From Chamaecrista fasciculata (lineage: Eukaryota > Streptophyta > Magnoliopsida > Fabales > Fabaceae), in the NCBI GenBank assembly GCA_003254925.1, contig QANZ01018611.1:90945-154944 (forward strand): a stretch of DNA of 64,000 nt, given 5' to 3'. Below the pieces are notes generated by a model. The model had not been told where the DNA came from and ran no database searches. It was given only the letters and a program-made list of their open reading frames with translations. Of the stretch, positions 56,297 to 64,000 are shown piece by piece (position 1 is the stretch's first letter; each line of letters opens with the position of its first letter). The position numbers and the translations under genes are program-made.

Positions 56297-59200
56297 CTAG
56301 TTCTTCCGGTTGATGTCCGGGAAGTCCAGGCCCGAGGACTGCCCATTGAACGGCTGCTCGGGGCCCGGTGGAGGCATTCTGAGCTGCTGTTGTTGCTGTT
56401 GTCGATTATTAGCTAAATGAGTCAAGGCTAACTGGGAAGCAAAGTGAGTAATCAGCCCCCCGAAAGAAGTCGTACCGTTACTGAGCGCAGCCAGACGGCT
56501 GCTCTGAAGCTTGAGGTGATTCAGTTCTTCTCTCAATGCTTCATTGAGAGCTGTAGGAAGTAGGAACTAGGAAGTCAGCCATAGAGCTAAAAACTAAAAA
56601 GATGTCATCGTAGAGAGAAAAAAAAAGACATATAAACTAACAATTCGATCCTTAAAAGATCAGTGAATTGACAACTCAGTTTCTGAAAAATTGAAATACA
56701 CTGTTTAGTCACTTAAAACGGTATACTATTTAGTTCATAAAAAGGACTAAAAAGCATACGTTTTTAATCTCTCAGGAAGTAAACTGTGCATTTTGATCTT
56801 TCAATGACTTAATTGTTAGTTTACTCTCTAAAGGGTATTTTAACTTCTTGAGTGTTAATTGTTAGTTTACTCTCTAAATGGTATTTTAACTTCTTGAGTG
56901 TTAGTCCTTCTGTCAATTTTTTCCACAGCTACCATTCAAATTCCACTGCCATATGCTGTTGTTACTCACTATTTTATAGAAAGGTATATATATGGAACTG
57001 AAAATCCTTTTCTCATGTCAAAATAAATCCCTAGTCAATCATATTGATCATTCTCTAGACCTGATCAGAAGCTATGAGCTATTCCAGAAAAATCCTTTCT
57101 CTTTGGGAATATGATCAGCGAAATTCAGATAGCAACTGCAAAGCATTTGACGAAAGAACTAAATCGAAACAAAATATGTTATTTCACTCTTTCAGGATCA
57201 ACTAGTGCATTATTATTAAAGATTCGGGGACTAATGCGAAGTTGGTCCGTAAAATTTGAGACTAAAATGTTAGTTTACTATCGGTATGAAACAGAAAATG
57301 GAGAAGCACAATTCCAAATTTTAATGCACCAAATGACACTATCTTGAAAGCATTAACGATTATCAACTAAAGCATACCGTCTCGAAGCTGCGCCTGTTGA
57401 TCCATAGACTCTAAGCGCAGTTTAAGTTCCTTATTCTCAGAAGCCAATGCTGTAGTATCTCTCTGCATCTTATCAGATACAGATTAGTTTGATGGTTTTT
57501 TTTGTGCAGAATTTTCAAAGGTACACTTTTTAAACACTGCTCATACAGATAATAATAGTATTCAGTGCCTTAATAATCAAGAGTAACATCATCCATAAGA
57601 ACACATAGCATAAACCATAGAAGGAACAAGAAAGTTAATTCCTTTTGTCATCTCCATGATGAAGACCAGCAAAGAATAAGCAGTTACTCTTTTTGTGTGT
57701 AAGGTAAAGCTAGATAATTTTTAGGCAAAAGTACTCTTGGCGCCCCAAAATATGGAGTCAGTTTCAATGGTACTCCCAAAGTTTTTTTGGGTTAATCGTA
57801 CTCCCAATCTTTTTTTGTGTCAATTATATCTTCAATTTGGGAATACGATTGACTCAAATGTGAAATATTGTGGTACAATTAACCAAAAAAAAGCTTTGGG
57901 GTATAACTGAAACTAGCCTCATACTTTGAGAGTATCAAGAATATTTTTGCCTAATTTCTAAGAAGCACCATTCTTGAAATGACGATAAACAGTAAACAAA
58001 TTTTGAATGCTTTTTTGGGAAACTTGGGTAGTAAAAGCAAAGGACTTGATTGTAAAGTTAACCGGGGAATCGTCGGAAACGCCATATAGGGAGGGAACCT
58101 TTGCAACATTATTATACACAAAATTAATGTATTTTGGAGTTTACACTCTTCCCACATTCAAAGGATAGTAGAGGGTTGGATTGATTGAATGGGAAGCCAA
58201 GGAAAAGAATTTTGTTCATACATATAAAAGATAGCTTTTCCAGTGCTTGATTTACCAAAAAATCTAGCCATTGAAGTGCTGTGCTAACATAGTAACAATT
58301 GTGAAGTTAAGGAAACAAAGATAAGCATTAAGCAAACTTGGTGATAGACACTATCTATAATATATTCCATCATTCATTGATCACTCAGCAACATAAAAAT
58401 TTTCAATTCCTTTGGCATTTCATTGTGCTGACACCCATCATATGGCAATCAGAAGAATTGAAAAAAAACATATACTTAACATCTTGTACTTTGAAAATTT
58501 AAGTTGAATATTGATATACCAAGTACTCGACCCCTCGCCTTTGGAGCGATCGCCTGACCACCCAAACGCCTTCGTAGGTGAGGCATCTAATACTTGTTAT
58601 ATCATTAGTCCCTCCTCGAGTTCGAGAGTATCAAATATATATTGTTTATAACTATGAGACAAACACACAAGTACTTCAATATAAATTTTCAGCCAGAAGA
58701 AGAAACACTGGAATAAGGGGGTCCATCTTAATTCTTACCAGTCCAAACCCTCAAAGAAACATCAAAATTTCCAGGATACTATTAGCTAAAGAAGTGGAAA
58801 TTATATTTCCAGTCCTCACCCAAGTTATCAAATTTTGTCATGTAAAATGTAATTAAATAAATGGAGAAGGAAAAGACATACCTGAAGAATGGTGATCTGG
58901 GCAGAGAGATTAGTTGCTTCAGTTTGAAGAGTCTGTACCTTCCTTTCCAGCTCACTTGTATAGCGAATCTTTCTCTCCTTTGATCGAGCAGCAGATTGCC
59001 TATTAGCAAGAATCCTAACAGATACAAAAATTCATTCAGCTAATATCATCAATCAATCAATACATATCATAATAAGATTGACCAAGACACCAATGTGAAA
59101 CAAATGAAATATTTAGAACTAATTTGAAATCTACCCAATACATTATACTTTTGGGACCAATCTAAGGTTTCAACCTAAATAAAATAATTCGATTCCAGAA

Positions 59201-60141
59201 GGATTGAAATAAACATATAACCCCTGAAAAATTAAAACGGTATACCGTTTAATCCTTGAAAGATTAAAACAATATATTATTTAGTCCATTAAAAAGACTA
59301 ATAAGTATACTATTTTGATCTTTCAAGACTAAACTATTCATTTCAATGTTTTAGGGACTGAATTGTTAATTCGGTGATCTCTCACGGACCGAATTGTTAG
59401 TTTACTCTGAAACAGAAGAAGATCAAAACAATATATACTCTTTGGTCCCTAAAAGATAAAAACAATATACTCTTTAGTCCCTGAAAGATTAAAATAGTAT
59501 ACTATTTAGTCCATAAAAATAACTAATTCCTATATTGTTTTGATCTTTCTGAGACCGAGTCGTCAGCTCGATAATCTTTCAGGGACCAAATTGTTAATTT
59601 ACTCAAAAGTAAAACAGAAGAAGAAGAAGGTGATCAACCTCTTAGCTCTCTTGGGATCAACAAGAGCAAGCTCGGCGAGCTTATCAGGAGCCATAGCCTT
59701 CTTGATGCCATCGATATCCATGGAAGAATCGGCTTCGAACGACATCGAAGAAGACGACCCATCCATGGAATTACTGTGCCTGTGATGATGATGACGACCA
59801 GATTTCTCGCCGCCGTCAACGACGGCGACTCCTCCGGTGAGTCCCAGCCCAGTGAAGAAATCGGAATCGGAGTCCATCGACAAGCTCCGGATATGGCCGT
59901 CGCCGCCGGTGCCGGAACCCCTCGAATCCTCCGACGACTTCGCCGCCGCCGCCGCCGGCGAAGGGAGGTTGGAGATATCGAGGTCGGAGGGGTCGAAGAG
60001 AAGAAGCTCATCGAAGTTCGCAACGCGAAACGACGTATCGGAGTGGGCCCTACGGTGGTGGGGCCCACGCTGCGGCGTCTCCGGCATCTTCTCGAGGTAA
60101 GCTTTCGCCGCCGCCGGCGACTTTCCGGTGAAGTGGTCCAT
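56297..60141 (-). CDS. VIP1: Group I bZIP transcription factor, VIP1-like
   Basis: Four exons on the minus strand: 60141-59639, 59014-58882, 57462-57378, 56550-56297, all GT..AG, 975 nt, 324 residues (Arabidopsis VIP1 has 341). The basic region '[15 protein letters not shown]' (169-183) has the N-x7-K spacing of group I (Asn172, Lys180). A leucine zipper follows to about residue 235 and continues through exons 3 and 4 ('[17 protein letters not shown]'). Three sites correspond to the 14-3-3-binding phosphosites of VIP1: HHRRAHS34, HIRSLS88 and HRHSNS125. A Gln run and the C-terminal '[10 protein letters not shown]' close it. VIP1 relatives shuttle to the nucleus on osmotic or touch stimuli and bind AGCTG-type elements. 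I chose ATG 60141 ('MDHFTGK') over the in-frame ATG at 60168, since it fits family N-termini. Orthology to VIP1 rather than a close paralogue is not proven. Confidence 0.85.
56635..56830. mobile_element. GTAAAC-family MITE in bZIP intron 3
   Basis: The ends are 'aaactaacaattcgatcc' and 'ttaattgttagtttactc'. After it the phrase 'agtttactctctaaatggta' plus 'ttttaacttcttgagtgtta' repeats the preceding 45 bp in tandem. Confidence 0.5.
57722..57955. mobile_element. MITE in bZIP intron 2, same family as 11654-12185
   Basis: The left end 'ggcaaaagtactcttggcgc' pairs with the right end 'tcaagaatatttttgcc'. Arms 'agtcagtttcaatggtactc' and 'ggtataactgaaactagcct' pair next. This copy is complete and could serve as a model for the one broken by the gap at 11725. 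Confidence 0.6.
59185..59412. mobile_element. GTAAAC-family MITE in bZIP intron 1 (first copy)
   Basis: The right end 'gaccgaattgttagtttact' is well preserved. The left end is degraded ('aattcgattccagaaggatt'). Inner arms on 'aaaacggtataccgtttaat' are present. Confidence 0.5.
59430..59605. mobile_element. GTAAAC-family MITE in bZIP intron 1 (second copy), next to the exon 1 donor
   Basis: The right end 'gaccaaattgttaatttactc' lies about 33 bp from the exon 1 donor (exon 1 ends at 59639). The left part is a truncated arm repeating 'aaaacaatatactctttagt'. Confidence 0.5.
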
Positions 60142-60237
60142 AGAATAGCAGAAAGAAAACACACCCAAAAAAAAAAGTAAAAAGAAAAAAGAAAACTCAG
60201 ATTCTTTTTTCTCTTACAAGAGTTGGTGAAGGTGGGT

Positions 60238-60267
60238 ATTTATATATATATATATATAGATATATGG
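60238..60267 (-). promoter_or_regulatory. TATA-rich core promoter of the bZIP gene
   Basis: A TA-repeat with TATATA and TATAAATA-like reading on the minus strand, about 100-125 bp upstream of the ATG at 60141. It is both a microsatellite and a plausible TATA region, so its length may vary between individuals. Confidence 0.4.
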
Positions 60268-60301
60268 AAATGAAACGAAAAGGAGTGAAATTATGAGTGA
60301 G

Positions 60302-60322
60302 TGAGAGAGAGAGAGAGAGAGA
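60302..60322. repeat. GA/TC microsatellite upstream of the bZIP gene
   Basis: A GA run on the plus strand, TC on the coding strand. Such tracts are common in plant core promoters and leaders. It sits about 160-180 bp from the start codon. Confidence 0.6.
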
Positions 60323-61075
60323 GTAATAAAAGGATTAGCTTGTGTGCAAGAAAAATCTGCGCTTGATTTTGAACAGCGTCAGCAATTTTCTGGTTCAGGC
60401 GAATGTGTTATAATAACGGATGTTGAAATTGGAAATGATGGATCACAAGAATTTTATTTTTTTAATTTTACCCCAATTGTCAAAAAGGTTTTTTGTCTCT
60501 ATACATTGCCCCTAAGATTGGGAGATTAGATATTTTATCTTCACCATCACAATTACTTATTTTACTTGGTTGGCATTTTGGGACAATTATCAATACAAAT
60601 TAATCTTGTTTAGTGGATGAAAAAAAATAAGAAAAATATTATAATTTTTTTAAAAATAGTCAAAAGTTACACCCACTTCTCATCCAATGCCATACTTGGT
60701 AATTGGTATTTTTAATATGTTATAAATTATTTAAATTTTGATGAGGAAAAGTGTAAAGTGGAAAACAAGCTTCACCTAAAATTGTTTCCTATCCAACCTA
60801 AAGTTACCAAAGAGTGGTTGCTCATCTAAACATCCAATGGACTAATTAGTTCTAATGGCACTTTCAGTGGATATGTTCAATTTTTAAATATGGTATTTCC
60901 AGACAAGAAAAGAGAATTTTTAAAAATTTAAATTTCATGGTAAATATGGTATTTACAGATAAGAAAGGAGAATTTTGAAAGGGATGAAAATGACTCGGGA
61001 CAAACTAAAAAGGAAAAAATACTTTTAATACAATTTAAGTTATTGTCGTGATGAAGACAAAGACTTTTCTCATAA
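60323..61075. other. Intergenic DNA upstream of the bZIP gene, no gene seen
   Basis: AT-rich. The phrase 'aatatggtatttacagataag' (about 60944) is a diverged copy of 'atggtatttccagacaaga' (about 60891) and of 'tatagcatttacagacgat' (about 62317). This links it to the repeat block that follows. Confidence 0.35.
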
Positions 61076-63030
61076 AGTGAAAAAAGAGTTTCGCGGGTAT
61101 CTCGTGAGAAAACGCAAATCTAGTCTGGCAGCATCGGAATCTTAAAAATTAATTGATTGAAGTAGTTAATATTTTGACTGACAAAACTCAATATACGGTT
61201 ACCTCGAAAGGAAATAATTGAATTAACAAGTCACGTGACAATAAAGAAATTTAAAAAAAAAAATCATTGTAACATTGTTTCTTTTTCAAGGTTTTTGAGA
61301 ATTTATAAGTAATCTATAACTACAACTTCTTTATTGTTTTGAAATATTAAAATAATATTTTTTTTAGCAAAGAGTATGTTATTTTGACAAAAGAAATTTG
61401 AGTGGAATGATTAAAAAAAAAGATGGAAGATAATGTTGTTTTGAAAGTTAAATATTTTTTATAGAAAATGATAGAACATTTTGAATATCAATAATCGATT
61501 ATCTTCTTTATTTACAAATTTAATTGTAAGACATTATAAATTAGAGTACTCATTGAATAATTATACATTATACATCTAAATAAAGGGAAGGTATATATAT
61601 GAGATTTACTTTTTTTTAGAAAAAAAAAGCAAATCAAGTTAACCCAAACTACAAACTTGGTGATATGGATTGGTAAGCTATGGTGGGCCAACTTTTTTTT
61701 CTTTTGTTTTTTTTCTTTCTTTCATAATTGGACTATTGAGTTTTTTTTTTTCCTTTTTGGGTAAATCATGGGTTTCCTCCTCCTATTCGTGTAACGATTT
61801 AAGCAAAGATTAATCTCATTCGAGCCTCAAAGACAAAACAGCTGGATCCTCCCAACAATCAGATTCTCTCCTTAGGATATAGCTTGTCAACCACTGCACC
61901 AAACACTTTTTGAAGAAGTAAGATTAAAGAATGAAATATTAGAATAAAATAAACTTTTAATGTGAAAAAAATAAAGATTGGTATTGTCAATTTTATTTAA
62001 TTACAAGATCTAATTTGCATTTATCTTTATGAGAAAGAGTTAAATTAATTACATATCATAAATGGCAGATAAGATAATGGTAAGAAATTCACTATAATAA
62101 TAATACTTATCTGCTTACCAAAAAAAATAATATTACTTATCTATGAGATTTAATAGAAAAGCATGACAATTGACAACGGGTAAGATTGAATCAGTGTCGA
62201 AAAGAGGACACAGACTTATTTAATAGAAGGAGAAAATAGTTTCTCGAATATGTTTAGATTTAATAACACTATCATTAACTATGTTTAATTTTTTTATAAT
62301 TTAAAATCAATTATAAATATAGCATTTACAGACGATAAAACAAAATTTTGAAAGGGGAGAAAATGAATCTAAGGAAGAAACACAAAAAGAAAACTAAACT
62401 CTTAATAGAGCTAAGTTATTGAATTGTCGGGATGAAGATAAAGACTTCTTTAATAAAATGGAGGACAAGTTTTTTGAATAACTTTTAATACAACGAAAAT
62501 ATAATATGCCAGAATTAATATCCTGAAATTTAATTTATTAATATAGCTAGCCAGTTTCTTAATTGACAAAACTTGATATAAATTTATGATCTCGAATGAT
62601 GAGGGTTAGATTTGCCAATCACATGATAATCAATAAAATAGAAAGAAAACCACTATCACATAGATTACTCTTTTTCTTAGGTCCATTTAAAAGCCACAAT
62701 TAACACATAATTATAATTTGTGAGTTTTATGATTATTTGAGAATTTAAAAGACAAAATTATGGAAAAGAATACAAGACAAGGAAACATAAGATTAGCAAA
62801 ACTTTTTTGATAAAAAGAGAAAAAAGTTATTGGATATCTTGTAATACAACATAGATCTAGTATGGAAGAATCAATATCCTAAAAATTAATTGATTGATAT
62901 AGTCAATTTATTGACTGATAAAACTCAATAAGGATTTGTGATCTCAAAGAAGTAGAGTTGTATTGACGGGTCATATGACAATCAATGAATTAGAAAGAAA
63001 ATCACCATTACATTACTCTTTTTCAAAGGT
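61076..63030. repeat. Diverged dispersed repeat, three copies
   Basis: A unit of about 200 bp recurs at about 61080-61290, 62465-62685 and 62825-63035. It has the order: 'cgcaaatctagtctgg'/'acatagatctagtatgg', 'cttaaaaattaattgattga', 'actgacaaaactcaatat', 'gtgacaat'/'atgacaatcaatgaatt', 'agaaagaaaatcaccatta', 'actctttttcaaaggtcc'. Copies 2 and 3 are closest. No coding capacity; the origin is unknown. Confidence 0.55.
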
Positions 63031-63477
63031 CCATTCCAAAAAACCAAAAGTAATAAATAATTATAGTTTCTTTGTTGTTTTAAAATGAAAATAATAATAA
63101 AAAAAACAATCTAATTTTCCCAATCTGATAATCATTTTTTTTCTTGCCTGACAATCATTTGAGTGTTCTAGAATTGTTTGAGAGTTTAAAATGCAAAAGA
63201 ATAGGAAAGAGTAAAAGATAAGAAAACATAAGATTAGCATGTTATATATATTCAGTCCCATCATTATTGGCTCACAAGGGGTAAGGGCTAACTTTGTCAT
63301 TCATAATATGAGAAACCCCTCTACAATTACTTCGTGCGTAGACAGAAATCGTAGGGTAACTTCTTGTTGTGCAACAACATCTCATATCAATGTCACTAGA
63401 TTGTTAGCTTTGTTTATGATCCCTCAATGACTAATGGTCTTCCTAAGCCAGACTATCACTCACATTGCGAATGGTCA
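63031..63477. other. Intergenic DNA, no supported gene
   Basis: The stretch 63260-63470 has a more even base composition, with text like 'cttcgtgcgtagacagaaatc'. It has the feel of the internal region before an LTR, but no domain can be read. Confidence 0.3.
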
Positions 63478-64000
63478 TGTCACGACCCCCTAACGGAATC
63501 CGTGACCGGCACAGACCACAAAGTGGAATCTTATGGCTCGTGAGCCTAACACATACCTCCATGACATAAAATCATAAATTTTACTTTTGCATTAATTAAT
63601 AATTTGTTACACGTAATTACAACTTTTTGTAAAATAAGCTTAACATTTCCATGTCTGTAATTCTAACAGAGCAACACTAGAAGCAAATGCATAAAACAAT
63701 TATCAGAGTCAAGATATCCACACGAACAAGTGTGTGGAACTTCAGAAGGTCTAGATAGCACTAGGAGATCGTTCCTGCAACCTGAAACTGAAAATGGTAA
63801 ATAACAACATGGTGAGTCAAGAGACTCAGTGAGTAGTCCAATCTATTCTAGTCGTGGAGGGCAAGGTATCTCCACCAGTTTTAAAATAATAATGCATGCA
63901 CATAGTACAATCATATTTCGAATACACATAAACAAGTCAAGCATCTTTATCACCATCTTTCATAATTGAGGTCATCGTATAGTCACATATCAAAATACAG
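63478..64000 (+). mobile_element. Start of a gypsy-type LTR, continues past the window
   Basis: It begins TGTCACGACCCC with 'aatccgtgaccggcac' shortly after, a start I know from plant Ty3/gypsy (Tekay-like) LTRs. 'catggtgagtcaagagactc' and 'cagtgagtagtcc' near 63810 also fit that group. The right end is outside the window, so orientation and completeness are not proven. Confidence 0.5.

Noticed and set aside
59634..60180. Long overlapping frames in both directions over bZIP exon 1, including an Arg-rich protein and an antisense 134-residue frame
   Set aside because: They are shadows of the GC-rich coding exon in other frames. The bZIP frame alone joins to conserved exons through good splice sites.

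Overview
The window is nuclear DNA of a flowering plant, almost certainly a eudicot. It is AT-rich, has spliced genes with plant-type GT..AG introns, and carries abundant Ty1/copia and gypsy-type LTR remnants, miniature Helitrons and MITEs, plus a decayed plastid DNA insertion. The species cannot be named from the sequence. Three gaps (11725-11868, 26171-27053, 47766-47990) and two single Ns (18716, 21865) show a draft assembly.

Layout. Positions 1-33 kb are a gene-poor, repeat-rich block. It holds a decayed copia element (about 2.04-8.06 kb) split by a 2.7-kb solo LTR with a 5-bp target duplication. That LTR carries a head-to-tail pair of mini-Helitrons and a tRNA-like sequence. The block also has three copies of a large LTR family (1-1151, about 8.06-10.09 kb, 25.08-26.17 kb inverted) and three 3' ends of a second copia family (one inverted, two direct with 573-bp LTRs). 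Several large foldback elements and MITEs lie among them, and a fragment resembling plastid rps12 intron sits at about 32.57-33.09 kb. The only gene-like piece is a short 5' fragment near 19.98 kb.

From 33.6 kb the window becomes genic. (1) An intronless mitochondrial-type P-class PPR gene (37188-38888, +) closely resembles Arabidopsis ABO8/At4g11690; a GC-rich 5' exon near 33.7 kb may be its leader. (2) A nine-exon cytochrome P450 of the CYP85 clan (40619-51441, -) assembles from the sequence into an intact 478-residue reading frame. It looks like CYP722, the family that acts on carlactonoic acid or its methyl ester in strigolactone biosynthesis. (3) A four-exon group I bZIP factor of the VIP1 type (56297-60141, -) assembles into 324 residues. 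These are unrelated neighbours, not a pathway cluster.

The most notable structure is in P450 intron 1. A 4.37-kb unit is tandemly duplicated. The 225-N gap sits exactly where a second copy of the exon-1 and promoter segment (about 1.85 kb) would be expected, so the real locus may carry two first exons and two promoters. Most longer introns of the P450 and bZIP genes are filled with inverted-repeat MITEs, and the P450 stop codon lies about 20 bp from one. The last stretch (61-64 kb) has a diverged three-copy repeat and the start of a gypsy-type LTR. I found no evidence for an undescribed multi-gene system; the novelty is in gene and transposon structure.
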